Origin: Chrysoperla carnea | Lineage: Eukaryota > Arthropoda > Insecta > Neuroptera > Chrysopidae | Length of the DNA stretch: 64,000 bases | Direction: 5' to 3' | NCBI RefSeq assembly: GCF_905475395.1 | Contig: NC_058337.1 | Coordinates: 28,234,983 to 28,298,982, forward strand | In this document: piece by piece, positions 13,120 through 25,944 of the stretch | Layout of the letters: every line of letters starts with the position of its first letter | Position numbering within the stretch: the stretch's first letter is position 1 | Made by a program: the position numbers and the translations under genes | The notes under the pieces: generated by a model | Seen by the model: the letters and a program-made list of their open reading frames with translations, nothing else | Told to the model about the DNA's origin: nothing | The model's database searches: none

Positions 13120-13965
13120 ACGAAACTTTCTTTCCAAAAAACTGTTTGCTGAGTGTATCGACTTGCGGTTTTTTGCAATGGCTTCCTAAAAGTATCCTAA
13201 AAAAAGTCTTTATGGTTTAAATCGTAACTTTTTAGTTTTAGACCCTGCGCCATCGGGGTGTAGGGTATTTAAATAGTAAAGTATAGAATAAAATAACTTT
13301 TAAATGATTTTAAAAAGGGCAAAATGCTAAAGTTACCCGAAATTTAAGATATTTTTATTAATAAACTCCTTAATGCACCTCTCCCACCCCCTTTCATAAA
13401 AATGAAAAAGAGCATTTTTTTGCAAATTATGACTTTTAATGACGTATAAGTTGGTTATTGGGATCGCTGATCTCGAATTTTCAATTAAAATGTTCAATTT
13501 TTTTTAAGTTACTCCCTTCCTTCTTTTAGCTTACATAAGTGGACCCCAGAAATATAAATTACCATTTTTTTGCAATTTAAGACGTTTAATGATGTATAAA
13601 AGGGTTTCTGATCTTGAATTTATGATTAATTCAATCCCCCCCCTCTTTTAGCTCACAAAAGTAGACCCTCGAAATAAAAAATACCGTGTTTTGCAAATTA
13701 AGACTTTTAATGACGTACAAGGGGGTTTTTGAGGTCGCTGATTTCTCTGATTTAATATCTTATAAAAGTTCGTTTATTCTATATGATTTCTTTTACGACT
13801 TAAACATCCTTCACCCCAATGGCGCGGGGATTAAAACTAAAAAGGTCCGCTTTAAACACTGCATAGACTTTGTTTAGGATAATTTCCTGAACCCAATGCA
13901 AAAAACCGTAAATCGATAAACCCAGCAAACAATTTTTTCAAAGGAATCAAAAAATTCTAGGTTCG
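13120..13965. mobile_element. Terminal-inverted-repeat element with internal tandem repeats
   Basis: The left end (about 13120-13270) and right end (about 13805-13965) are diverged inverted copies. Examples are TTTTTAGTTTTAGACCCTGC against the reverse of GGGGATTAAAACTAAAAAGG, and CTGTTTGCTGAGT against the reverse of CCAGCAAACA. The centre holds about three units starting TGCAAATTA(T/A)GACTTTTAATGACGTA-like at about 13421, 13571 and 13692. Roughly 850 bp, non-coding. Confidence 0.6.
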
Positions 13966-14584
13966 TTTATTGTACTATTTTCAGATCAAAAATTTTAAAA
14001 TGCAATGCCGATCTCCGTAAGGTGGACGTAACTTGATGCATACTAATGAAACACAGTTATCGAGTAACGATTATTACGAAATTGGTTTCCAAGAAAATTA
14101 CCATCAGTGAAACTAATTGAAAGAAAAATAATAATAAAAATTATCAAGTATATCAACCTATACTTCAAATTTTAAGTTATAATATTTATATCTACACCAT
14201 GAATGAAGATAAGAACTTATTGAGATATTACGCAATGATATTTCCACAAAAAATTATTAAACCTTATCACACACAATGATGAAAATTCTATTTTAATCAA
14301 GTATGGACTTTAATCGACTAATAATCGTCATGAATAAACGGTTAGAAAATCACAGAACTTGTAATTGTGATATTATTATCATAACTCACGAGTCAGATAA
14401 ATGTAATAATATGTTTCTTCGATTGATTACTACACTAATCACCGATTTCAAAATTTGATCAACTATACCTGATCATGACTTATTAGTGGAGGGCTTTAAG
14501 ATTTATACCTCAGAATCCAGGACTAGCCAATCTTTATAAAAACTGTTCAACTACAATGTTTAAAGCTTACTTAAAGAAGCTAAA

Positions 14585-14725
14585 AACAAAAATTTGTGCG
14601 ATCTTGGGTCCGTAGGACCTATCTTGTAAATCTTAAGACATACAACAAAAGTTTTAATGTAAAAAATGTTCCTTATAAAAAAATAAGCTTTATGTTTGAT
14701 ATATTTTTTTGTCAACATCTTAGTT
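14585..14725 (+). repeat. Truncated copy of dispersed repeat family R1
   Basis: Matches the 3' portion of the family seen at 15160, 34000, 41880 and 52890: the CTTGGGTCCGTAGGACCTAT block is followed by AATGTAAAAAATGTTCCTTA. Non-coding. Confidence 0.6.
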
Positions 14726-15159
14726 TACTCTTGAGGGCACTAATTAGGCCAGAAAATAAGTATTCATTTTCTGGGCTACTTCAATTGACTTTTATTGGAA
14801 AAGTAGGTGTTTTTTATGTGAAAAATGAGCGGATAACATGAAAGAAAGAAAGAAGGTCCAAATCATCAAGATAAAAAATCTGCTATTGCACCATTATGAT
14901 TTATGGCGATAATGTTGTATTTTCCATTAAATTTGGATTTAGTAAAATAATATGCTTTAATTCAAAGTACCTATTTTTTTGTATAATTAAGAATTTTAAT
15001 AAGCTATAAGCTTATTGAATATTCCTTATGGAATAATTTATGTTCTGACCTAATTCGTGTCCTCACAGGTAAACTCTGATGGTTGACAAAAAAATATTTC
15101 AAACAAAAGTTTTTTATTTTTTTTACAAAGAAAATTTTTACATATAAACATTTAAAATA

Positions 15160-15700
15160 TATCCATGTATACATGAAATATATCAAGGTATGCTAAGTTT
15201 AGTCCCAAGTAAGTAATGCTTAAAAATATTGATGCTACGAACAAAATTTTGGTATAGGTGCGCATAAAATCAAATAAATAATTCATTATTAAATGTCCGT
15301 CTGTCCGTAACTCAAAAATGAAAAGAGATATCAAGCTGAAATTTTATAGCTTGTTCAGGGCGTAAAAAGTGAGTTTGAGTTCGTAAATGAATAACATAGG
15401 TCAATTGGGTCTTGGGTCCGTCTTATCCCTATGTCAGTATCGGTGTGAACGCCATAGTTTGTACTGTATTCACTGGCTGGCGAGACATAATGGTGGGCGA
15501 TACTCACAATACGTTTGGTGGACAGCCCTATTCAATATGGTATATTACTTGTGCTAACATAGATACTCAAAGTATGTGTGCCTATACCATATCAGCATTG
15601 TAGTAAACGCTTGAATTGCATACCGTGTATAACAATAATTTAAATGTAAAAAGTGTTCCTTATAAAAAAAAAACTTTTGTTTGAAACATTTTTTCGTAAG
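15160..15700 (+). repeat. Copy of dispersed repeat family R1, interrupted
   Basis: Begins with a tract ending TATATCAAGGTATGCTAAGT, then TTTAGTCCCAAGT, ATATTGATGCTACGAACAAA, the ACTCAAAAATGAAAAGAGAT block and GTCTTGGGTCCGT. After about 15420 the family order breaks for about 210 bp of unrelated, slightly GC-richer sequence. It then resumes near 15640 with TTTAAATGTAAAAAGTGTTC, so an insertion into the copy is likely. Confidence 0.65.
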
Positions 15701-16539
15701 CTAGGACAAAACTTTGGTGTCAATTTTCTCAAAAAGTATAAAAGATACGCAGTTGAAAAGGTAACTTCAACTAGTAGTCTTGTGAAAGATTCTGGAAAAA
15801 CGAAAAAAATTATGGAAAATACTTTCGAAAACCCAAACAAATTACGGTCGAAAGGCCGTCATAATTGTATTAGTTTTTTAAACTTTTCCAATTTATTAAA
15901 AATAATGCAAGCACTGACATTCAACACTTTCAATACAGGGTGAGTAACGACTTCTAACTAATAAATTAATATTTCAATCGTTGCAGTCTATAAATAACTT
16001 TTATTGTTACTTGATGATGCGTAACAGACTTCGCTTACCTCATTCCCCCTACCCTACCGAGAAAAGCCAAAAAGTTTAAGGTAAGAACATGAATTTGACT
16101 CAATAAGAATCTAGACGCTTGCACGTCAACAAAAGGCTAGAATACAATTAAATTTAATTATTTGATTTCCTTTTAATATTTGAAACTAAATTAGGAATAA
16201 TTACAAACATACAATATAATATTGATTAAATATTTTGTTGTATGTAAAATTAATTATAATGCGAGAGAAACAAACGAATAACCTTGACATTTCCTAGTTA
16301 GAAAAATCTATAATTATCTATGTTGAAGATTTCAATTAGCGTCGTTATTACATAGTATTAAAAGTAGATTATATTATCAAATACATGCATTTACTATAGC
16401 ACATAAAAACGTGTATGAATTGTGTGTTGTGATGCGACATGTGTACAAGGTACGGAAAAGTTTATATCTAAAAATTTGTTTCGAATTGAAAATTATTTTT
16501 AAATGCTAGTAAATATATTATAGTAGTGGATCCGACAGA

Positions 16540-16900
16540 CGTTATCATTTGGAAACGTAACTCCGATTCATTAATACCTAAACTATGCTAAGCCTAACCG
16601 CTTAGCTCTTTACGCCCATCCGCTAGACCATCATCTCAAGCCCGCTGAATCCAAATTTTACTCCCATCTATTGGACAGTCTCCCTTCGTCCTGCCTGGAA
16701 CCTTCGGTAGTGGAGCACGCTGCGCTCACATATAGCTCTAATAAATACGTGTTATTTATATACGCTTCCACCATTTAGAAATTTAATTTTTTTGGTGCGG
16801 AACCCTCAAAAACAGGTTAGTGGACTGAACGGTGAATCTAAACCACCATCGGATCCACTTGAACACACACACAAAAGTTTCATCAAAATCGATCATTCCA
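16540..16900 (+). repeat. Probable retroelement tail relic
   Basis: A GC-richer patch in AT-rich DNA ends with CATCGGATCCACTTGAACAC, a short (AC)n run and AAAGTTTCATCAAAATCG. Phrases of this last type are common in insect non-LTR/SINE tails. No ORF or terminal repeat was found; the assignment is from memory of such tails only. Confidence 0.3.
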
Positions 16901-17514
16901 CTTTCTATAACAACTCATGAAAATGCTCTTCGGTTAGCTGAACGATGTAGCAAGTCTAAGGTCAACATTCTACATTCCCAACAGTAAATTTGTGTAATTA
17001 ACAACGTGGTGATGAATAGCAAAAAAAAAGACAAATATTTTCCTTGCATTAAGATGCCGACTATATTAAAGAGATCTTCAAACTCCGTAAGTCTATTATA
17101 TTGTGAGCAATACACAAAATCACTCATCAGACGACCACGACCGGGTGCATTCAGGAGACCTAGTAAATTTTTTTCAGTGCAAGTATAAAGCCACTATCCC
17201 CACATTGGATCAATCTTACGTTTGAAATAGAAAATAAGGAAAAATGAATACTAAAATTATAAATTTAGGAGTGATCATAACTATGAGGAAAATTTCACTG
17301 TTATGAAACAATTTCAATTGACGTCATAAAATGGTTGGTACTGATTTTTTGGAAATACAAGTCATGATATACAGAAGTATTAAGATTTTTTATCGAATAT
17401 TTTGATGGCAAACAAACTGACATTGCATGTTGAACAAATTTTAATATGACATATTAGAAAATGATTACAAGGTGAAAACTAGTTGAAAAAAAATTATCTT
17501 TCTTCAATCTAATC

Positions 17515-18720
17515 TGAAAAAGAGGCACTGAAAATGCTGTAATTTCATTGCAAACTATGTGTATGATAATATTGACAAGTATAATGCTAAAAACTATTTT
17601 AGCTTTCCTCAATCTTGCTAAGGCATTTGATATAGTTAACCATAAAAAACTGTTACATAAATGATATGGAATTAGAAAGGTTGCATATGACCTAATACAA
17701 AACAATTTGACTCATATACTCAAAATTGATAAAATTCGACACACTAAAACCAAAGCAGAGATCCTTCAAATCGGTGTACCGCAAGGAAGTATACTGGGAC
17801 CTTTGATATTTATACTGTACATCAATGAAAATTTTGATGCATCACCAAATAAAAGTTTAGCTTCATATACTGATGACACTGTAATCAAGTGTGTGAGTAA
17901 ATCTTGGATCGAAACGTAATCCAGAATGGGTGACTATAAGCAAATTGTTGGCAAGTGGTTGATATAAAATCAATTGTCGTTAACGTAGACAACAGTACTT
18001 TCATTACATTTAGTAGTTATCTTAACAGTGTACTTATTACTTTGAAGTTGAATTTCTATAGAAAAGAAATAAAGAGAGTTAATTAAAAAAGTTAAAGTAC
18101 TTTTTGTTTATATTCTATAAACTGGGTTGGACATTGAATCTTAAATCTAAAAATCGTATATCACGCGTTGTAAATTACGATATTCTCGCATGAGGAAGGG
18201 GAGGAGTTGTAACGGTGTTGTTAAGCCGTTATTGTCTATACAAAATACATTAATAAGATTTTTCCTGATCAAACAATTACTATTAGACCACTACCTATTA
18301 AAAAAACTTTTACAATTGAAATAATCAATATTATACCATTGCAAAGATTGTAACAACTTTTATCTAGATTATCTGAAAAGCAAATCTAGAACACGTTCAG
18401 TTATATGACTCAAAATTCACAAAAGTGTCGGCTTTAAAACCTCCTATTACGTGGCAAAAAAATTTTTACAATAATTTAAGAATCAATTGAAAGGTTTGAC
18501 AATACCAAATAAAGAACTAAAAAATAAATTGACAAGATGGCTTTGCACTATTTCTTTAGTCATATTGTTTGAAGTTTATCGTGTTTTAGTATTGTAAATT
18601 GTATATTATTATATGCTTATATTTATTTTATTGTATACTTTTTTTATTTTTTTATTTTTTTTTTTTTTTGTATCCATTTTTTGTACAGGCAATTTCCCCT
18701 TTTGTATGAATAAACTAAAA
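17515..18720 (+). mobile_element. Degenerate non-LTR retrotransposon (reverse transcriptase fossil)
   Basis: Reading through stops, 17601-17919 shows reverse transcriptase motifs in order: LNLAKAFDIVNHKKLLHK, a stop, YGIRKVAYDLIQ, then GVPQGSILGPLIFILYINE and SYTDDT. The catalytic YADD box has become YTDD. An upstream frame with NYVYDNIDKYNAKNYF extends the match to about 17515. Downstream to about 18720, broken frames resemble the C-terminal part of such elements, and the copy ends in AT-rich sequence. At least one in-frame stop precedes the GVPQG box and many follow, so it is not active. The order matches Jockey/CR1-like elements; the exact clade is undetermined. Confidence 0.8.
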
Positions 18721-18867
18721 AGGCAAAAGTTATTTTAAGATCAAAACTTTCGCTTTTCATAAGTTATCGAGTTTTTAAACAGCCGTATATTTTGGTACGT
18801 GTAAAACGTCTGCTTACAACTTTATAAAAACATATTTAATGCGATTCTCCTTCAAACAAGACGGTTT

Positions 18868-18960
18868 AATAAATATGGTGGAAGCGCAAAGAAATGCGCA
18901 GTACATAGTAAGGATTGATATACTACATAATTAAACTGCGTTTCCACCATTTATTTATTG
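18868..18960. repeat. Short inverted repeat (hairpin / tiny MITE)
   Basis: AATAAATATGGTGGAAGCGC on the left pairs with TGCGTTTCCACCATTTATTT on the right, with a loop of about 50 bp. A similar CGCTTCCACCATTTA occurs at about 16765, suggesting a dispersed family. Confidence 0.45.
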
Positions 18961-21900
18961 CATTTGTAAGGAATCTGGAATATTATGATTCTTTTTTATC
19001 TTTTCAAGGAACGTATACCAAAAGTTTAGAATGTAACGAGTTTATAAATACAAAATTTAAATTAAATAAACAATCATGATTTATTTAAAAAAATTCAAAT
19101 ATTATTAAATTAATATTTACAAAACAGAAATCATTGAACTGTGTTTATAGTATTTTTCAGGTAAAAGGAAACGACGGTTAAGGTTTTTATGCTTAGGCTA
19201 CACATTCTAGCGCGAGATAATTTTATAATAAGATGTATAATTCGTCGTTTTAGTTTTGAAAGCGGTTTTTAGATGCAAAAATATCGATCAAGAAACAATG
19301 AAAGAAATATAACTTTCGAGACCGAATCGCGAATACACATTGTTTCATACTCTTTTTATGCTCTTCATTGGTGTAAACTATAAGTACCTGAATGAAAAAA
19401 ACCTAGCCTAAGAAAACACCGAAGCTCTACATTAAAGCTTTGTCAAAATCTGTTTAACCATTTCAGAGATTAGGTAGACAAAATTTTAATTAATTTTAAT
19501 ATTGTAAAGCAACAATATTTATATTACAAGTATTACGTGAATAGCCAGTTGCGTACCGGTGCTTAATTCGTACCGCACGGTTTTCTCAACTAGTGGTTTT
19601 TATGCAAAATCTGACGATCAATTCATATAGTAAATGAAAAATCGATCAGCTCTCTAAAGAGAGGGGTCAAATCGGACTACTTGCCCCGGAAATTATAATA
19701 TGTGTAAAAAAACAATTTCTAAATGTTCAATTGATTTTTGAACACATCCTAAATTCTTTTATGAACTTATCTCATGATGGATCCAGGGTCAGCAGATAAA
19801 TGAAGCCTGTAAAACACGAAAATATTCGAAAGGCTCGAATGCAGTTGATTTTGTCAAGAATTTGCAAATTTATTTTATTTTCTCGCAAAAAATGCCAACC
19901 TTTATTTTACTTGTGAGTTTTTCTTAAATAGTGTATCTCAAACACAGGAAAGAAGGGGGGTCCATTATTAAGTCCCAGCCCCGGTTAAAAAAAATGTAGA
20001 TCCGGAGCTGAATTACATATAATATTTTTAATTAATTACAGAGGTATATTTTTAATTAATTTAATAAGACTAATAATTTTAAATGTGTAATTATAAGCTA
20101 TAAGAATAATATTTATGTCTACATATGTATAAAAAATAATATTTATGCCTTTTATTCTTTATTTAATAGTATATGAATCTAACTATAATGGTTCGATAAT
20201 GGGAAATTTATAGTAGTTCCATTTATTGACAGGCGTTTTTCAATCTGACGCACCATTAACGATTAAGGTTTGGTTAATTCTTTTAAAAAACTTATATCAG
20301 GAAAACTAGAGTAAAAACTTCTAACTTTATCTTCTAAAATTCTGAACGTTAATTTTCCTGTAAATAATAAACTCATCGAAAAAATGATCGATGATAAATT
20401 ATAGTAAATTTTATTTCCGATCACTTTGCTTATTAACAGATCGAAAAATTTCAAAGAACTTTTCGTCTTAAATTTTCGTAAACAATACATAGTTTATTCT
20501 GTTTGGTCCAGTGATTATGGCACCCTGTATTGTTTTGTTAATCACTTAATTGTTCATTAAATATTATTAATTGATACTTATACACTCATTAAATAGTAAT
20601 AAAGCCTGTGAAATGAAATAATTAACATTGCCTCAATGATCAAATATCAATTTTTATCAAGGTTCTCGATAGTATTAATATTAAATTGATACCTAATTGT
20701 GTATGCAAAATATATATTTATAATTTAAAAGAAAAATATACAATAAAAAATATTAAATAAACAGGGTTGTAAAATTCACTAAACAAAAAAAAATTTCGAT
20801 ACTTCTTGTTTTCTCCTATGCCGAGTTATAAGTACCCGTAGCGGAATTTCCCGCCAATCTGGGCGGTGTCAAGTCATCGGTTGTTGCGTACTTTGTACTG
20901 CGCATCAGGCTGTCTAAGTTTTTTAATTGCTTGAGATATTTCGAGATATTTGAATTATTGTTCTTGAGTCATAATTTTCATAAAAAGACTGTGAAAGAAC
21001 TTTCTTTTACAAATAGGATTTCTACGATTACTGTTTTCGTGTACCCAACGAAGAGTAGTATGTCAATTTTGATACCGGATATAAAATCCTGACACATGAA
21101 AATATCAAACCATTTCCGTGTAAACTACTTTTCTCCCATTCTTGACTTTTAGAAAGTTATTAAAGGAAAAGTTTAGGCATATGTAATCAATGATGTAACG
21201 CTACTTAGGAAATAATATCTCGGCACTACCTCTTAAAAGTAACTGTAAAATCAGTGGAGTAGCCAGGGATTCGAAGCTCAGAGAATCCTCTAAGAATTGA
21301 AAAGAAAGGGGCAACCAGCTCCCGAAGCAAGCAAATCTTGAGTCTGCTCACAATAATTTTTCTTTTATAATGTAATATTAACACTAACAATAACATAACT
21401 CCTAAATTAAAACTTTCAACACATGCGCCAAGCGTTTTTGATAAACATGTGTTATTTGTTACCGTTATTTCTGATGATCAAAACATGTATGAAACAGGTT
21501 GCAACACAACGATATATCTATAATATTTCTCAACTTTATCGATAAAGAATGTTTTTCTAAAGTTTAAATTGTGAAATGACCTGTTACAGAAACTTTAATA
21601 TCATATTATGAACCGATTTTGATTATAATTGCGATAGAAAACAAGGCAGCATGAAACTTGGATTTGAGTGAAATTATAGACGAATTTGCAAAAATTAAAG
21701 CTCGAATTTGATTGAGATGTTTGTTGCAAATTGTTTTCCCGCCTGTGTTGTGCAATCGTTGTTTGGACCATTGTAAGGCGGGGTGAGGCCCTTTTTTGTC
21801 TCTTTGAACCGGGGCTCTTGTTCACCTACCTACGCCTGTGTGAATATTTTTATTTCATCACAATGAAAAACAAGTTTGGTTTCGTTTATATTTGTACAAA

Positions 21901-22405
21901 CTTTTTGGCTTACTTTTTCGGTTACAAAATGCTACGCTTAATGAACCATAACGTAAATATTGACTTTACAGGTACAAAAAGCACACCAATGTTTTCTTAT
22001 TTTATAAGCATTATTTTCAATAGAATGTTACTACATATAACAAACATTACAATTTTCCAATAGAATGTATAACATTCGTCCATAACAACATTTTTCATAA
22101 AGCAAAACTTTACTGCTTCAAGAACTATCATAACTGGGAGAAGCTTTGACTCAAAACGGATTTTGGATAAACCTATATTCAGTCACACCATTTCATCACT
22201 TTAGTTGTTCATCACAACTAAAGCTCGACTTACCCGCCGGCGCCTGATATTAGAATGGAGAAGGAAGTAATTTTATCATTAGTTTGTTCTTCTTTAATAC
22301 ATAAAAGAATGATCATCACAAGATCATGTGCTCACACAGAATACATTCTGCACTCTGTATATAGAAAAAATACATTTATTTCTAACTATGTCAATGTTAA
22401 CACAT
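18961..22405. other. Intergenic, no gene recognised
   Basis: AT-rich sequence with scattered GC-richer patches (around 19780, 19950, 20850, 21780) that look like eroded repeats. I found no exon with conserved protein character and no RNA gene on either strand. Confidence 0.45.
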
Positions 22406-22409
22406 TTCT

Positions 22410-23612
22410 AGATTATTGGGTAGCGAGTATGAACTAAATATGTTACAATTGTCACACATGACGATAACAGCTGTATGTTTGAAAATCAAGGCTATACAAT
22501 TAGAGAGAAAAAAACATTCAGAAAACAATACAACAAATTTTAAGGTCATAGACCAAAAGCCATTGCTGAAATTTTTGGTGAAATGACCTACCAGGAAACG
22601 TGTTGAAAAAGTTGCTCCTATATGTAACAATAAGTTTAAGCAGCATGGCGTCAGTTTTGTGCGCTACAGGTGAGTACAGGTGAAAATATGAATGTCACAA
22701 TTCTTTTTGTCTCACCCTTGCACCATCAAATATATACGGCGTTGCTGGATACTAGATCTGCAAAAGTATTTGAAGCGAATTGCATAAATGCCATACAGAA
22801 ATAAATCCGGTAACTTCGGTATCGAAAGTTAAAAAAAACTTTTGAGCACCCGTCAATTTTCGAAGCCCTACATGTTTATTTTTGTACGGAATTTATATTA
22901 TTCGCTTCGAATACTTATATAGAGTTAGTATCCAACAACGCCGTACACATTTGCTAGTGCAGGGGTGAGATTCCAAGGGTTTTGACATCGCGCAAAACTC
23001 ACGCTATGGTGCTTAAACTTACTTTTACATATATAGGAGTATCTTTTCCAACATGTTTCCTGGTTTCCTGGTCATTTCACCCGATAAATTTCAGCATGGG
23101 CTTGTGGTCTATCATATTTTTATCAGAAAAACCAAATAGATTTGTTTCAAATTATTGTGTACTTTTTATATAAGTTAGTTTCTCATACGTACATGATATT
23201 TTTAATAGCGCGTTTTCCATATTAACACCTTCTACGACATAACATATGAGGATGAGGACTGTACACTTCAATGGATTAACGCACAGTACGTATTTACATT
23301 TAAACAAATAGAAAAGAAGCGCAATAATGATACAGAAGCCGGAATTCGCAACCGGGTCCTTTAGAGATATTCGGTCTAGTGACTCAATTTTTGTGAAATA
23401 TCTTCCAATACTATAGATATTTTTGCGTATTTATTATACAACAAGTATTTTAAATTTTTATGTGCTTTTTATGTAATTCAATTTCAAGATTAGTGGGTAA
23501 CAATGCGAGAATATACTAAATATGTTACAATTGTCACACATGACGATAAAATAGCTGTATGTTTGAAATTCAAGGCTATACAATCAGAGGAAAAAAAACA
23601 TTCAGAGAACAA
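22410..23612. mobile_element. Composite nested inverted-repeat element with flanking direct repeats
   Basis: Outer arms of about 120 bp (22545-22664 and 22990-23113) are inverted copies, including TTTCCTGG and GGTCTAT/ATAGACC blocks. Inner arms of about 70 bp (22710-22780 and 22900-22970) are also inverted, sharing GGCGTTGCTGGATAC and GAAGCGAAT blocks. Direct copies of about 125 bp, with AAATATGTTACAATTGTCAC and GACGATAA, lie at 22410-22534 and 23488-23612. Non-coding; a foldback-type element or two overlapping copies. Confidence 0.6.
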
Positions 23613-24239
23613 TACACCAATTCATAGTGTCGTAGTCGTCTGTCGTCCGTATCTGTGATAAAAAAATACTACAAATAATTTAACGAAAGTTTATTATTTT
23701 TAAAACTTATCCGTTATAAAAGCATCTTTAAGAGCTCTTTTAAGAGCACTTTCTTTATTGGAAATGGTTCCTGAGCAAAATTAAAATATAATGTACTGGT
23801 ACACATAGGCAATAATGAATGCCTCCCTCTGAAGAGAAAAGTCACTGTCAGACTTAATTTTAGTTTTAAAGCCCTGCCTGATGGAACCTCACACCATGAA
23901 ATATAAAAAAGGTATTAGTACTTACAAAGTAAGTAAAGTACCATTTAAACAAAACAAAAAAAAATAAAAATAAAATTCTGAATTTATTAGTTAACTCCTA
24001 TAAAAAAAATGAAAAAATTGACACGTAGGGAAAAAAGTTTCAAACAAATATTTTATATGACCATAAAACCGCCCGCTAATAAAAAAAACCTGATATCAGC
24101 AATGTATTTCCCCTTCAAATGACAAATTTTTTGTTCGAAATATTTTTTTTTAAAAGCACCTCTTCTTAGAGAAAAAATGCGTAAAATGGATCATCAAATA
24201 TATCTTTTATTAATCTTGGGTAAACACTCTGTAAACCTT

Positions 24240-24530
24240 TATCATCTAGATCACAAGGCTATGACCTAGATGATTGTAAATTTTAAAATACCTACATCCA
24301 AATGCTGCCTGCCCTTGCCAACCAATGTCTTTGTAACGGGCTACCATGCCATAAAATTAAAGCGTAGATATTACGGGATGTGGGGTTAGGTCAATTTCCC
24401 CTCAATTGTTTTCATCATTTTCCCTCAATTGGGAAATCAATTTCCCTTCAATTGGGAATCGAACCTGCTACTCTAGGCATACCGCGAACGGAATGGGTTA
24501 CGCCTTAACCAACTGAGCTACAAGGGTTGA
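24240..24530 (-). mobile_element. tRNA-derived SINE
   Basis: Read on the minus strand, the 5' head has an intact RNA polymerase III A box, TAGCTCAGTTGG (24509-24520), and B box, GGTTCGATTCC (24455-24465). The segment between them cannot fold as a normal tRNA anticodon arm. Three CAATTGAxGGGAAA-like repeats follow, then about 150 bp of unique body. This is the organisation of a tRNA-headed SINE rather than a tRNA gene. The 3' boundary is approximate. Confidence 0.7.
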
Positions 24531-25105
24531 CATGGTTGGCATGCTGAACTAAGTTTTTTAAATTTTCAAGCAGGGTTTTCCCCTGTCTTGATAACAACAG
24601 TTTATTAATTATTATGTATAATCAATAATAAACTAAAATGATAAATATTTTTTAAACAAATAAACGTCACCTAATAAAAAGATATTTAGTAACGTTCATC
24701 TAATGATTATTTTTTTTAAATAAAAAAAAACACTTTGAAAAAGATAATTAATGAATGGATAAGATAAATAATTTATCTACAACTCATCAAAAAAAAAAAA
24801 AAGAATATTCTTTTTGATAAATGTATGATGAATTTTTCATTTCTTTTCAGGAACAAAATGTTTATAACAATTAGAAATTTTAATCAATATACTATACTAT
24901 ACCATTGTCTAGTATTGTTATTTTAACGACGCAGTATCAGTAGACATAAATTAAATTTATATATTGTGTGTACTGCCGAAAATAGACGCATGGCGTCACA
25001 AGTGACGTTCAAATATTTTATAATAACTGAATGTAATCAAGCAAACATATTATGAGTTTTCATTTTTCATAAATATAATATTCTTTTACACTAATATTAA
25101 AAAAA

Positions 25106-25387
25106 CAAAAAGGAAACCAACTTCAAAAGAAAAACTTTTCCAAGTAAATTAATATGCACTAAAAAGTAAAAAAATAACGATAATATAATAATTAAAATTA
25201 TTGTTATTTTGGAGTCGGTGTCAGCCAAGGAAACAACTCTGGCAGAACAGTTTGCTACATCAGCTTCACTGACACCGACTCCAAAATAACAATAATTTTA
25301 AGTACATTATATTATAGTTATTTTTTTACTTTTTGGTACATATTAATTTATTTGGAAGTTTTTCTTTTGAAGTCGATTTTCTTCTTG
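25106..25387. mobile_element. Foldback element (~280 bp palindrome)
   Basis: Both arms run about 115 bp and are inverted copies: left 25106-25225, right 25268-25387, around a loop of about 40 bp. Shared blocks include CTTCAAAAGAAAAACTT, AAATTAATATG and TTTTGGAGTCGGTGTCAG. Non-coding. Confidence 0.75.
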
Positions 25388-25735
25388 TTAAAAGTTTTTT
25401 TTATTTTATGATTTTTAGTGAATCTGAAGTACACTAACTAATTTGTCACTAAAAAAAGAATCATCGAAATCGGTTGGCGTGATATTGAGTTATTCGCCCT
25501 CTTGTCGTGCATACTTAATGCATTTAATACTTTTATAGTTTTCTCATGGATTCCGTTATCAGAACTGGGCCAAAATGAAATGGGACCACACGGGAAGCAC
25601 CAGCTTTCAAACTGATAAAAAATCATCAAAATCGGTTCACTCAGTCGAAAGTTCTGAGGTAACACACATAAAAAAAATACAGTCGAATTGATAAAATCCT
25701 CTTTTTTTGTTTGAAGTCGATTAAAAAGTGATTAA
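25388..25735 (+). repeat. TE-derived tail next to foldback
   Basis: Contains two diverged copies of an AAAAATCATCAAAATCGGTT-type phrase (about 25460 and 25620), then GTTCTGAGGTAACACACATA, an A-rich tract and TTTTTTGTTTGAAGTCGATT. Tails of this form are familiar from insect transposable elements. It probably belongs to the same insertion as the adjacent palindrome, since both end in GAAGTCGATT. Confidence 0.4.
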
Positions 25736-25944
25736 ATTTGTTTGTATTTATAATCTTATATATTTGGGGCAATCTCTAGAAATACTGGACCGATTTTAAT
25801 TGATGAGGTGCCGTTGGATTTGTCTTAGTATGAAGAGCAACATAGGCTATATAGCTCGAAATTAATAAAATACTAGCCACTAAGGCACCATCTTGTCCAG
25901 CGAAGCGAGTGTATAATTGCTAATACATACCTACTATAATATAT

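Noticed and set aside
15412-15603. 63-codon ORF with fairly normal amino-acid composition
   Set aside because: Lies in an interrupted repeat copy and has no recognisable motif; better explained as inserted repeat sequence.
24455-24520. Possible tRNA gene on the minus strand
   Set aside because: A and B boxes are good, but the middle does not fold into an anticodon arm and repeats follow; called a SINE instead.
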